A stretch of 64,000 nucleotides of DNA from Bryobacterales bacterium (GTDB taxonomy: Bacteria; Acidobacteriota; Terriglobia; Bryobacterales; Bryobacteraceae), in the NCBI GenBank assembly GCA_020854055.1, contig JADZGD010000044.1:124001-188000 (forward strand). The letters are read 5' to 3'. Position numbers and translations under genes: made by a program. Shown here piece by piece: positions 42,281 to 50,482 of the stretch (the first letter of the stretch is position 1; the number at the start of each line of letters is the position of its first letter). The notes below the pieces were generated by a model. That model did not search any database, had not been told where the DNA came from, and saw nothing but the letters and a program-made list of their open reading frames with translations.

Positions 42281-42958
42281 ATGCAACTGCTGGTGGTTGA
42301 AGACGAACCCCAGATGGCCGAACTGCTCCGTCAGGGATTAACCGAGGACGGCCACGTGGTCACCGCCGCCCACAACGGACTGGACGCGCTGGCGCTGGCC
42401 GCGTCGGAGCACTTCGATGCCATTGTTCTCGACCTGATGCTGCCCGGGCTGGACGGCCTGGAAGTGGCTCGCCGGTTGCGGACCGCCGGATGCCTCACCC
42501 CCATACTGATGCTTACCGCGCGCGACCGTGTTGCCGACATCGTCACCGGGCTCGATTCGGGCGGCGATGATTACATCACCAAGCCCTTCGCGCTCGATGA
42601 ACTGCTGGCGCGCGTGCGCGCCGTTGCCCGCCGCGGTCCCATCGCCCGCCCGGTGGTGCTCTCCGCCGGAGGCCTGGCGCTCGATACCGGCTCCCGCACC
42701 GCTACCCGCGCCGGACGGGCGGTCTCCCTAACCCGCACCGAATATCTCCTGCTGGAGTTGCTGATGCGCAACGCGGGCCGCGTGGTTCCGCGCGATACGA
42801 TCGTGGCCGGTGTCTGGGGCTACGATAACGAAGTGGAGCCCAACACGCTGGAGGCCTTCGTTTACCTGCTGCGAACCAAGGTGGACCATGGCCACGCGCA
42901 CCGGCTGATCCACACCGTGCGCGGCGTTGGCTACATGATCCGGGAGGTTCCCGCGTGA
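42281..42958 (+). CDS. OmpR-family response regulator
   Basis: 225 residues. Receiver domain starts MQLLVVEDEPQMAELLRQGL, phospho-acceptor Asp51 in IVLDLMLPGLDGL, conserved lysine in YITKPFALDELLAR. Winged-helix DNA-binding domain at about 128-223 (VSLTRTEYLLLELLMRNAGRVVPRDTIVAGVWG, HTVRGVGYMIRE). Overlaps the kinase start by GTGA. Diverges from the RND operon, which it most likely controls. Confidence 0.94.
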   Translation: MQLLVVEDEPQMAELLRQGLTEDGHVVTAAHNGLDALALAASEHFDAIVLDLMLPGLDGLEVARRLRTAGCLTPILMLTARDRVADIVTGLDSGGDDYITKPFALDELLARVRAVARRGPIARPVVLSAGGLALDTGSRTATRAGRAVSLTRTEYLLLELLMRNAGRVVPRDTIVAGVWGYDNEVEPNTLEAFVYLLRTKVDHGHAHRLIHTVRGVGYMIREVPA

Positions 42959-44283
42959 AGCGTCCCTTTTCGGTTCGCGCGCGCCTCACCCTGTGGTACA
43001 CCGCCGTGCTTGGCGTCTCGCTGGCTCTGTTTGCCGTCGCCATCTGGCTGGCCCTGCGCCAGGCGATGTTGCTGGAGCTCGATCACGAACTCGACAACCG
43101 CGCCGCCGGCTTCGCGCGGTTCCTGGCAGCCGAAGCATCCACCGACAAGACCGCCCTGGTCGCCGCCGAGGCGAGCGAATACGCGGCCGGCCTGTTTCCC
43201 GGCCAGAGTGTTCGCGTGTGGGACTACCACGGCCGGCTGATCTACGCCTGGCCGCCCGAAGCCGCTGCTGCCGGTTCCATGCGCAGCGTGCGGCGCCAGG
43301 TTCTGCTCGGAGGCCGCGTTTACCCGGTGGAACTGGCAACTGCGCTGAAGCCGGTCCACTCCACCCTCCGTAAGCTGGCACTGGCGATCGTCGCCGCCAT
43401 TCCGCTGGTGCTGTTGCTGGCGGCTGCCGGCGGCTGGTGGATGAGCCGCCGCGCCATGGCCCCGGTGGATGCCATGACGCGCCAGGCGCATGCGCTGGGC
43501 ATTCGCAACCTCCGCGCGCGCCTGCCGGTACCGGCCTCCGGCGACGAGTTAGCGCGCCTGGCCGAGGCATGGAATGGCGTTCTCGGGCGTCTCCAGCAGG
43601 CCGTGGGACGCCTGACCCGCTTCACCGCCGACGCATCCCATGAACTGCGAAACCCGGTGGCAATCATCCGCACCACCGCCGAACTCACTCTCCGCCGCAC
43701 CCGGAGCGAAGCCGAATACCGCCAGGCGCTCTCGCAGATCGAGGACCAATCCAGGCACATCACCTGCCTGATCGATGACCTGCTGGCGCTGGCCCGCTCC
43801 GATCACGGCCCGGACCATGCTCCGTTTGAAATCGTTGATCTCTCCGCCATCATCCGCGACGTCTGTGACGAGGCCCGCCCGTCGGCCGAACGGAAACAAA
43901 TCTCCCTCTCAGCCGCCGCGGCATCGCCCGTGCCTCTCCCGGCCAACCTGCCCATGCTGCGCCGCCTCGCCGTATTGTTGGTTGATAACGCCTTGAAGTA
44001 CACCGGTAGCGGCGGCGAGGTGACGGTGTCGGCCGCGCCCCGCCAGGGCCGGGCGATCCTCGAAGTGAGCGATACCGGCTGCGGCATCAGCGCCGAAGAA
44101 CTGCCTCACATTTTTGAACGCTTTTGGCGCGCCCGCCGGGTGCCCGCCGCCGGCGGGGCCGGTCTGGGCCTGGCGCTGGCCAAAGCCATCGTGGACCTGC
44201 ACAAAGGCGGCATCGGAGTGCGCAGCGAGGTCGATCGCGGCTCGGTGTTTGAAGTGAGTCTGCCGGCGCAACTCTCCGGCTGA
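42955..44283 (+). CDS. Sensor histidine kinase of the efflux locus
   Basis: 442 residues from GTG 42955. Transmembrane helices at about 11-33 and 141-163 enclose a 105-residue periplasmic sensor; a HAMP linker (164-217) follows, then the H-box ASHELRNPVAIIRTTAE with His229, an N-box LLVDNALKYT and G-boxes DTGCGIS and GLGLALAKAI. This is the CusS/BaeS-type layout. Translationally coupled to the response regulator. Ligand unknown. Confidence 0.93.
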   Translation: MKRPFSVRARLTLWYTAVLGVSLALFAVAIWLALRQAMLLELDHELDNRAAGFARFLAAEASTDKTALVAAEASEYAAGLFPGQSVRVWDYHGRLIYAWPPEAAAAGSMRSVRRQVLLGGRVYPVELATALKPVHSTLRKLALAIVAAIPLVLLLAAAGGWWMSRRAMAPVDAMTRQAHALGIRNLRARLPVPASGDELARLAEAWNGVLGRLQQAVGRLTRFTADASHELRNPVAIIRTTAELTLRRTRSEAEYRQALSQIEDQSRHITCLIDDLLALARSDHGPDHAPFEIVDLSAIIRDVCDEARPSAERKQISLSAAAASPVPLPANLPMLRRLAVLLVDNALKYTGSGGEVTVSAAPRQGRAILEVSDTGCGISAEELPHIFERFWRARRVPAAGGAGLGLALAKAIVDLHKGGIGVRSEVDRGSVFEVSLPAQLSG

Positions 44284-44342
44284 GAAACCCGCCGCCCGGT
44301 CCGGTGGCAGAGGTAGACTGGATGGCGGACGGTTCGAACACC

Positions 44343-45473
44343 ATGACCCACCGTGAACGTATCCTGGCCTCTCTCCGCCACCAGACCCCGGACCGCGTCC
44401 CCATCGACCTGGGCGGCACCGGAACCACCACCATCACCGAAGGTTGCTACCAGCGCCTGAGCGCCCATCTCGGCCTCTCCACAGCCCCCCCGCCCGGCGT
44501 TTTTTCGCGCCGCGCCTCCACCGTCGTTCCCGATCGCGCCGTGCTGGATCATTTCGGCGCCGACACCCTGCCGCTTATCAGCCAGGCGCCCGACGCCGGC
44601 GCGGAGCGCGAGATCGGCCCCGGCCTGCTCTGCGACGAGTGGGGTGTCACCTGGCGCAAACTCGAAGGCTCCCACTTCATCCCCGTCGATGGTCCGCTAA
44701 TGAAGATCGACGAGCCTCAGCCGTCCGATCTCGACAAGGTTCCCTGGCCCGATCCCGCCGATCCCGGACGCTACCGCGGTCTCGCCGAACGCGCCCGCCA
44801 GTTGCACGAAACTACCGATCGCGCCGTCATCCTGAACGTCTGGCTGGGACCGGTTCACGCCACCCAGTTTCTTCGTGGATATGCCGAATGGCTGGAAGAC
44901 CTGCTGCTGCGCCCGGTGTTTCTCGAAGCCCTGCTCGATCGCGTCACCGATATCTGGGTGGAAGCCACCACCCGCGCCCTCGCCGTGTGCGGCGATTGGG
45001 TGGACCTGGTCCAGTTCGGCGACGACATCGGAACCCAGCGCGGTCCGCTGATGCGCCCTGAGCTGTATCGCAAAATGATCAAGCCGCGGCACGCCCGCGT
45101 CTTCGCCGCCGCCCGCAGTACCGGCAAGCCGCTGGTGTTTCATACCTGCGGCTCGGTGGTGAAGATGATTCCCGACCTGATCGAGACCGGCGTCGATGCG
45201 CTCAACCCCGTGCAAGTGGCCGCCACCGGTATGGACACCGCCCTGCTGAAGCGCGAATTCGGCCGCGATCTCAGCTTCTGGGGCGCCATCGACACGCAGC
45301 ACGTGCTCCCGTTGGGGACCGTGGCCGAAGTGCGGGATGAGGTGCGCCGCAGGATCGACGATCTATATCACGACGGCGGATACGTCCTTTGTAGCGTTCA
45401 CAATTTGCAGGCCGACGTGCCGCCCGCCAACATCGCCGCCATGTACGAAGCAGCGCTGGAATTCAGCGCCTGA
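44343..45473 (+). CDS. Uroporphyrinogen decarboxylase-family protein, not HemE
   Basis: 376 residues from ATG 44343. The fold is that of UroD/MtaA: THRERILASLRHQTPDRVPIDLGG at the start, VDLVQFGDDIGTQRGPLMRPELYRKMIKPRHARVFAAARS, then FHTCGSVVKMIPDLIETGVDALNPVQ and FWGAIDTQHVLPLGTVAEVRDEV. The HemE hallmark RQAGR near the N-terminus is missing, so heme synthesis is unlikely; cobamide- or methyl-transfer roles as in MtaA/CmuA are possible. It lies 59 nt after the kinase gene, perhaps in the same transcript. Substrate unknown. Confidence 0.85.
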   Translation: MTHRERILASLRHQTPDRVPIDLGGTGTTTITEGCYQRLSAHLGLSTAPPPGVFSRRASTVVPDRAVLDHFGADTLPLISQAPDAGAEREIGPGLLCDEWGVTWRKLEGSHFIPVDGPLMKIDEPQPSDLDKVPWPDPADPGRYRGLAERARQLHETTDRAVILNVWLGPVHATQFLRGYAEWLEDLLLRPVFLEALLDRVTDIWVEATTRALAVCGDWVDLVQFGDDIGTQRGPLMRPELYRKMIKPRHARVFAAARSTGKPLVFHTCGSVVKMIPDLIETGVDALNPVQVAATGMDTALLKREFGRDLSFWGAIDTQHVLPLGTVAEVRDEVRRRIDDLYHDGGYVLCSVHNLQADVPPANIAAMYEAALEFSA

Positions 45474-45484
45474 ACCGCGCGCGT

Positions 45485-46330
45485 CTACCGCAATCCGGCC
45501 TTGGCCAGCATCGCCCGCAACTGGCGTCCGGTGCGCATGTCGATCGCCGTCGCCACCAGCTTGCCGTCGCGGTTGTAGACGAAGCTTTTCGGAATGCCTT
45601 CGACGCCGAACTCCTCGTGGACTTTCCGCTCTCGATCGAGCAACACCGGGAAGCTGAGCTTCGCGGACGCCGCAAATCGTTTCACCGTGGCCGCTTCTTC
45701 GTCGCTGATCGCCAAAATCACCAGCCCCTGCGCCGAGAAGCGGTTGTAAAGCGCCTGCATGTCCGGAAGTTCTTTGCGGCACGGCGGGCACCAGGTGGCC
45801 CAGAAGTTCAACAGAACCACCTTGCCGCCCAGCGCGCGCAGGTCCCATTGCCTGCCTTCAAGATCGGGCAGCCGGAACCCGGCCACGGCCCGGCGCTGGT
45901 CTTCGGCCTCCAATTGTTTGGCGGCTTCGCGGTAGGCCGGCGCGTCCAGCGTTACCGGCACGCCCTCGTACCGCGCCAGTTGAGCCAGCGCCCGGTAGGG
46001 TCCCGCCACTTTGCCCTGCTCATCCGGCGCGGGAGTTTCCGCCAGCGCTGCCGCCAGCACGGCTGCCACCTGGTTGAGCGTATCGCTGCCGAAGTCACCT
46101 TCGGTGGCTAGGCTGGCCAACTGGTAAGCCAGGTTCACCTTGCCCGCGCCGGCAGGCAATTGACCGATTCGCCCCGCCATTTGCCGGGTCGCCTGTCCGC
46201 GCTGGCCGTCGGGTACCGCGCGCATCTGCCGCAACTGGCCGGCCATCGCTTTCTCTTCCGGCGTTAAGGGAGGAGCGGCCGCTCCCCATACCGCCAGAGC
46301 AGCAACAACCCCTAAAATCAACCGAAGCAT
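45485..46330 (-). CDS. TlpA/ResA-like thiol-disulfide oxidoreductase
   Basis: 281 residues. Signal peptide ([18 protein letters not shown]) and a helical N-terminal region of about 130 residues precede a thioredoxin domain with active site WCPPC (Cys181, Cys184) and the cis-proline segment [13 protein letters not shown]. Such proteins reduce disulfides in the periplasm, often during cytochrome c maturation. It is the last gene of the leftward group starting at icd or purE (8 nt gap to purE). The extra N-terminal domain is not assigned. Confidence 0.88.
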   Translation of the reverse strand: MLRLILGVVAALAVWGAAAPPLTPEEKAMAGQLRQMRAVPDGQRGQATRQMAGRIGQLPAGAGKVNLAYQLASLATEGDFGSDTLNQVAAVLAAALAETPAPDEQGKVAGPYRALAQLARYEGVPVTLDAPAYREAAKQLEAEDQRRAVAGFRLPDLEGRQWDLRALGGKVVLLNFWATWCPPCRKELPDMQALYNRFSAQGLVILAISDEEAATVKRFAASAKLSFPVLLDRERKVHEEFGVEGIPKSFVYNRDGKLVATAIDMRTGRQLRAMLAKAGLR

Positions 46331-46338
46331 AAAACGTT

Positions 46339-46830
46339 TTATGTCAGCGTCTCGCTCAATATCTTGCGAGCCTGCTCGGCGCGGAACTCCTTCAGCTTCT
46401 GTTTGAGTTCCGGGCGTGTGTTGGCCAGGATGGCGATCGCCAGCAGCGCGGCGTTGGTTGCGCCCGCCTTGCCGATGGCCAGCGTGCCCACCGGAATTCC
46501 CCCCGGCATCTGCACGGTCGCCAGCAATGAATCGAGCCCCTTCAGGGCGCTCTCCATCGGTACTCCCAGCACCGGCAGCAGCGTGTGCGAAGCAATTACC
46601 CCGGCCAGGTGCGCGGCGCCGCCGGCGGCGCCGATAATCACCTCGACGCCGCGCTTTTCCGCGCCGGCAATGTAATCGGCGAGCGGTCCCGGAGTGCGAT
46701 GCGCGGAGAGAACCCGGGCCTCGTGGGCAACCCCGAACTTCGCCAGCGTGTCCACTGCATGCCGCATGGTCTCCCAGTCCGACTTGCTGCCCATGATTAC
46801 CGCTACCAGCAGGCCGTCGTCTTGCGCCAT
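46339..46830 (-). CDS. purE: 5-(carboxyamino)imidazole ribonucleotide mutase
   Basis: 163 residues. Class I PurE converts N5-CAIR to CAIR in purine synthesis. The motifs [28 protein letters not shown] with the catalytic histidine, and [25 protein letters not shown], then [26 protein letters not shown] are all intact. The partner purK is not adjacent. Lies 7 nt after icd. Confidence 0.95.
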   Translation of the reverse strand: MAQDDGLLVAVIMGSKSDWETMRHAVDTLAKFGVAHEARVLSAHRTPGPLADYIAGAEKRGVEVIIGAAGGAAHLAGVIASHTLLPVLGVPMESALKGLDSLLATVQMPGGIPVGTLAIGKAGATNAALLAIAILANTRPELKQKLKEFRAEQARKILSETLT

Positions 46831-46837
46831 ATGTCTC

Positions 46838-48286
46838 CTATTGTCCCTGGCTCAGCGAATAGGCCGGTTTGCCGTCGAAGTTGCACAGGCTTTCGAATTT
46901 CACGAAGTCGTGGCCCGCTTTTCCCGTACGGTCCAGCAATCCCACAATCTGCGCGTGCGTGACCGCTCCGCCTGCCGGGCTCATGAAACGGCAGCGCCAT
47001 GTGTCGGCCGTCAGCGTATCGGGAAACCCTCCCGGGTACACCTTCACGCCGCGGTTGCTGATCATCACCAGTTTGAAGTCCGGCCCGGCAAGCTTCTCCA
47101 GTTGCCCGCCCAACTCATCGGCAGTGCCCTCGGTCCATTCCAGAAACAGATCGATACCCACCATTTCCTTCACTTCCGCCGCCCGCGTACTGGACTTGGA
47201 CTCCACCGTGTGCTTGGGCGCGCCGTGGTAGCTGACAGCCGGCAGTTTTTCCGGCAACTGGCCCATCCGCGCCGCCACCGCCTGGGCGAATTCCTTGGTG
47301 CCCACCTTCCTGGTACTGTTCTGTTCGGTGTAGATGTCGTAAGTGTGGATGCCGTCCTCGATCGTCTTCAGCCAGGCGTTGTGTACGCGCGCGGCGATCT
47401 CGGGCATGTCCAGGTGCACCAGCATCATCACCGCGCCCAGCAGCAATCCCGATGGATTAGCCAGGTTCTGGTTGGCCCGCCGCGGCGCGGAGCCGTGGAT
47501 GGCCTCGAACATTGCGTACTTTGCACCGATGTTGGCCGAGCCCGCCAGTCCCACCGACCCGGCGATTTGCGCCGCCACATCCGACAAAATATCGCCGTAC
47601 AGATTCGGCATCACCACCACATCGAAAGTCTCCGGCGTGTCGGCCAGTTTCGCCGCGCCGATGTCCACAATCCAGTGCTCCTTTTCGATGTCCGGGTACT
47701 CGGGCGCTATTTCGTCGAATACCTTGTGGAACAGTCCGTCGGTCAGCTTCATGATGTTGTCTTTGGTGAAGCAGGTGACCTTCTTGCGGCTGTTGCGCCG
47801 GGCGTACTCGAACGCGTAACGTACAATCCGCTCGCAGCCGGGGCGGCTGATCAGCTTCAGGCACGCAGTGATGTCCCGCGACTGTTTGTACTCGATCCCG
47901 GCGTAGGTGTCTTCTTCGTTTTCACGCACAATCACCACGTTCATCTTCGGGTGCAGCGTGTCAACGTAGGGGGCGTAGGCCACGCACGGCCGGATGTTGG
48001 CGTAAAGCCCCAGCATCTTGCGCGTGGTTACGTTCAGGCTCTTGAATCCGCCGCCCTGCGGCGTGGTGATCGGCGCTTTCAGAAACACCTTCGTCCGGCG
48101 CAGGGATTCCCACGCGCCCGGCTCGATTCCCGCGCTGTTGCCGCGCAGAAAAACCTTCTCGCCGATCTCGATTTCTTCAATGTCAAGCGCCGCGCCGGCC
48201 TCCCGCAAAATGTGGAGGGTAGCGTCCATGATTTCTGGTCCGATGCCGTCGCCCTTGGCGACCGTAATAGGAGTCCGTTGTGCCAT
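46838..48286 (-). CDS. icd: NADP-dependent isocitrate dehydrogenase, long form
   Basis: 482 residues from ATG 48286 (MAQRTPITVAKGDGIGPEIM); an upstream GTG-type extension of 5 residues is not needed. Key segments are the substrate loop KSLNVTTRKMLGLYANIRP, the RENEEDTYAG motif, and the metal-binding NLYGDILSDVAAQIAGSVGLAGSANIG. A C-terminal domain of about 140 residues follows (FLEWTEGTADELGGQLEKL, GVKVYPGGFPDTLTADTWRCRF), typical of the Thermus/Rickettsia-type enzyme and absent from E. coli Icd. Catalyses the TCA-cycle step to 2-oxoglutarate. Confidence 0.93.
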   Translation of the reverse strand: MAQRTPITVAKGDGIGPEIMDATLHILREAGAALDIEEIEIGEKVFLRGNSAGIEPGAWESLRRTKVFLKAPITTPQGGGFKSLNVTTRKMLGLYANIRPCVAYAPYVDTLHPKMNVVIVRENEEDTYAGIEYKQSRDITACLKLISRPGCERIVRYAFEYARRNSRKKVTCFTKDNIMKLTDGLFHKVFDEIAPEYPDIEKEHWIVDIGAAKLADTPETFDVVVMPNLYGDILSDVAAQIAGSVGLAGSANIGAKYAMFEAIHGSAPRRANQNLANPSGLLLGAVMMLVHLDMPEIAARVHNAWLKTIEDGIHTYDIYTEQNSTRKVGTKEFAQAVAARMGQLPEKLPAVSYHGAPKHTVESKSSTRAAEVKEMVGIDLFLEWTEGTADELGGQLEKLAGPDFKLVMISNRGVKVYPGGFPDTLTADTWRCRFMSPAGGAVTHAQIVGLLDRTGKAGHDFVKFESLCNFDGKPAYSLSQGQ

Positions 48287-48346
48287 AACTGTCCCCACCA
48301 AGATAGACCCCGGGCGGCATTCACGGCAACAATCGGGCTGGAAGGT

Positions 48347-48850
48347 TCAGTTGCGGCTGCCCACCCGCTCGGTGCGTCCGGCCAGTGGACGGACGATCGG
48401 TCCACCGCATACTCCGACACCCACATTGAGCAAAGCGTTCAGGAAATTGAACAGCACCGCGTAGATACTCTCCTCGGTGATTGGCTGGCGTCCAGGCAGC
48501 CGGAAGCTGGCCGGCAGTTCCTTGGAAATCTGCAGCCGGATCCCCTGGGGGAGCAGCCTCCCGGAACGGTCTTTCTGGTTGGCGACGAAAATTGGAGTCT
48601 GCAGCACCGCGCCCGTCTGCCCGCTGACATAAAACTGGCACCGCGAAAACCACCCCAGGTTCCCCGGATCCGACGCATCGAACAACAGCAGCGGCGCCTG
48701 GCGGTCGGGAATTGTCAGATCCAGGCTGATGGTCCTGTCCGTGTCGTCCAGCCGGTACTCGAAGCCCGCCTGCTTCACCAGGTTGACGATAAGATCAGCG
48801 TCCAGTTCCAGCAGCAGGAACTTGTGCTGGCCAGCTTGCAGAACTTGCAT
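48347..48850 (-). CDS. Hypothetical protein
   Basis: 167 residues, family not recognised. Soluble, mixed alpha/beta pattern without signal peptide: QAGQHKFLLLELDADLIVNLVKQAGFEY, a central part with Asp/Arg-rich turns (DDTDRTISLDLTIPDRQAPLLLFDASDPGN), then SIYAVLFNFLNALLNVGVGV near the end. Codon pattern resembles the neighbours and the opposing long frame is a shadow, so the call as a gene is fairly safe. Stands 29 nt after the sialidase-like gene and 60 nt before icd. Confidence 0.6.
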   Translation of the reverse strand: MQVLQAGQHKFLLLELDADLIVNLVKQAGFEYRLDDTDRTISLDLTIPDRQAPLLLFDASDPGNLGWFSRCQFYVSGQTGAVLQTPIFVANQKDRSGRLLPQGIRLQISKELPASFRLPGRQPITEESIYAVLFNFLNALLNVGVGVCGGPIVRPLAGRTERVGSRN

Positions 48851-48879
48851 TGTTAAATCACCATTCTAGCAGTCCACCC

Positions 48880-50094
48880 TCAGCCGGTTTCCAGTTCCAG
48901 GCCAAGCAAACGCTGAATTTTTCGCTTTACGTCGAACTGCGGAAACAGGTAGCGGTACCGGTTCCTGCCCAACCGCAGAAACTGGCCGTTCATTGCGTTG
49001 TAGTGGTTGTCGAACTCGGTTCCCGCCGGATCGTGCTGGTAGAACTTCTCCGGCTGCCACGTCCGGCCCTCATCCCGGCTGCGGAAGAAGATCAGTCCGA
49101 ACAGATTCTTGTCGGGCAGCGGGTAGCGGCCGCGCTGATAACAGACCCGTGACGTGGTGAGCAGCGAACCGTCTTCCAGCACAACACCAGCCGGCGGAGC
49201 GCCCGTGCCGGCCATGTCCGTCGCCTCCGGTTTCGACCACGTCTCCCCGCCGTCGGCGGACACCGACCGAAAATAAAACGTATCGCGCGGACTCCCCGGC
49301 ACCCGTCCCAATCCTTCTCGCCCCCGGATAATTGAGACCAGCCGCCCCCTTCCCAGGTCGAAAAGAGTCTGTTCGTTGAATCCGGCCGGCATCACCGCCC
49401 GGTTGCGGATGGCCAGGTCCGGTTCGTAACCCACATCCCGGTATTTCCAGCTAACGCCGTCGTCATCGCTCAGCAGCACGCCGCAACGCCAGTTTTCGCC
49501 GGGCGCCCGCGCTCCCCAGATTTGCAGCACGATCCGGCCGCTTGCCAAAACCACCCCCGGCGCCGGAAACTGCTCCCCCAGGAACGTACCGGAACGATAG
49601 ATCTGGTAGTCGAATGGCCCCTTCGCTCCCCGCTGCCGGCCGATCAACGCTGTCCCCGGCCGCCACCGCTGGTCTTCGTCGTACTGTTTGCTGTCGCCCG
49701 CGCGGCTGCCGTGTTGCTGGTGAAAGCCCACTGCCAGCACCGTGCCCCTGGCCGTGGGGCCGCAAATCGACAACGCCAGGAACTCCTTTTCGGGCGTCTT
49801 CACCACCACCCCCGCCAGTTCCCGGCCGAACGGTTCCACCCCCGTCCAGGATTTCCCCTGGTCGAACGTGCTCGTGACCAGCGTCGTGCCGCCCTGCTCC
49901 TCATCGTGAACGAAACCGCTGAACACGAGGCGGAACTCCCGCCCGAGCAGCACGCCGTGGCCCGCCGTTACCGGATAGCCCTCCGCCTGCCGGTCCATCA
50001 CAATCCGGTAGCGCGAGTACCGCAGGGAACTCTTCCGCCCTTTGCTCCATGCCAGTCCCGATAACAGCAGCGGCGTCACGCTTCGTCGGCTCAT
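48880..50094 (-). CDS. Exported sialidase-fold (BNR/Asp-box) protein
   Basis: 404 residues from ATG 50094 (in-frame ATG 50103 is the alternative). The N-terminus MSRRSVTPLLLSGLAWSKG resembles a Tat signal. At least three Asp-box motifs S-x-D-x-G-x-x-W are present: SDDDGVSWKY, SADGGETWSK and SRDEGRTWQP, plus a looser one in STFDQGKSWTG, so a six-bladed beta-propeller of the sialidase superfamily is expected. Likely periplasmic or surface glycan hydrolase, but the full sialidase catalytic set (Arg triad, Tyr/Glu) cannot be confirmed by eye. Starts upstream of, and diverges from, the lysine riboswitch. Confidence 0.75.
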   Translation of the reverse strand: MSRRSVTPLLLSGLAWSKGRKSSLRYSRYRIVMDRQAEGYPVTAGHGVLLGREFRLVFSGFVHDEEQGGTTLVTSTFDQGKSWTGVEPFGRELAGVVVKTPEKEFLALSICGPTARGTVLAVGFHQQHGSRAGDSKQYDEDQRWRPGTALIGRQRGAKGPFDYQIYRSGTFLGEQFPAPGVVLASGRIVLQIWGARAPGENWRCGVLLSDDDGVSWKYRDVGYEPDLAIRNRAVMPAGFNEQTLFDLGRGRLVSIIRGREGLGRVPGSPRDTFYFRSVSADGGETWSKPEATDMAGTGAPPAGVVLEDGSLLTTSRVCYQRGRYPLPDKNLFGLIFFRSRDEGRTWQPEKFYQHDPAGTEFDNHYNAMNGQFLRLGRNRYRYLFPQFDVKRKIQRLLGLELETG

Positions 50095-50160
50095 CAGGGA
50101 CATGGGAACGAGCATCGCCGAAATCGGCGTTATTTTCAAGCTTTTTCGGCCGGGGTGCGG

Positions 50161-50190
50161 TTGCGCTTATCCTCGCAAATCAGCTATCTT
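50161..50190 (+). promoter_or_regulatory. Probable sigma-70 promoter of the lysine operon
   Basis: TTGCGC at 50161-50166 and TATCTT at 50185-50190 are 18 nt apart. Transcription would start near 50197, exactly where the riboswitch P1 stem begins, which supports the assignment. The 66 nt between the sialidase start and this site hold nothing recognised. Confidence 0.5.
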
Positions 50191-50198
50191 GAAAGTTC

Positions 50199-50341
50199 CT
50201 GGTAGAGGTGCGGCGGCCAAGAGTAGCCGGACTGGTGGTCCTGAGATGCTTCGGGGTCCGGTGAAAGGGGTCGGGTTCTATCCCGCCGAAACTGTCAAGG
50301 CAGCATCTGCCAAGATGGTTGGGGAGTCTGGTTAATACCGG
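50199..50341 (+). ncRNA. Lysine riboswitch (L-box aptamer)
   Basis: Conserved L-box blocks occur in order: GGTAGAGGTGC (50201-50211), AAGAGTAGCC (50219-50228), GGTGAAAGGGG (50260-50270), CGCCGAA (50284-50290), and a hairpin GGCAG-CAT-CTGCC (50299-50311). P1 closes by pairing CTGGTA (50199-50204) with TACCGG (50336-50341). These match the lysC leader of Bacillus in sequence and spacing. The genes directly downstream make lysine, so lysine should repress them. No protein-coding gene is supported in this stretch. Confidence 0.88.
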
Positions 50342-50385
50342 CTCACTGTCATCCGAATCATTGGGGATCCGGATGGAGCGCTATC

Positions 50386-50423
50386 GAGGAGCACGTCCGC
50401 AACCTGGCGGGCTGCTTCCCCTC
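50386..50423 (+). promoter_or_regulatory. Strong hairpin between lysine aptamer and dapE, possible expression platform
   Basis: GTCCGC (50395-50400) pairs with GCGGGC (50407-50412) around the loop AACCTG; AGCA (50390-50393) extends it with TGCT (50413-50416), and GAGG with CCTC closes it. No T-run follows, so it is not a classical intrinsic terminator. A second, smaller hairpin (CATCCG 50350-50355 / CGGATG 50370-50375) lies before it. The remaining leader up to 50482 shows no clear ribosome site. Confidence 0.4.
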
Positions 50424-50482
50424 CTTACGCTTCCATCCTCAGACCCTGGACAGTACCCGGTGCACCGGCGTTCTGAGTCGCT

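Noticed and set aside
46694..48856. 720-codon plus-strand open frame opposite purE and icd
   Set aside because: It is the antisense shadow of two well-recognised genes; its product is Arg/His/Gln-rich with no domain.
50042..50335. 97-codon frame across the dapE leader
   Set aside because: It runs through the lysine riboswitch; the RNA structure explains the conservation and no ribosome site exists.
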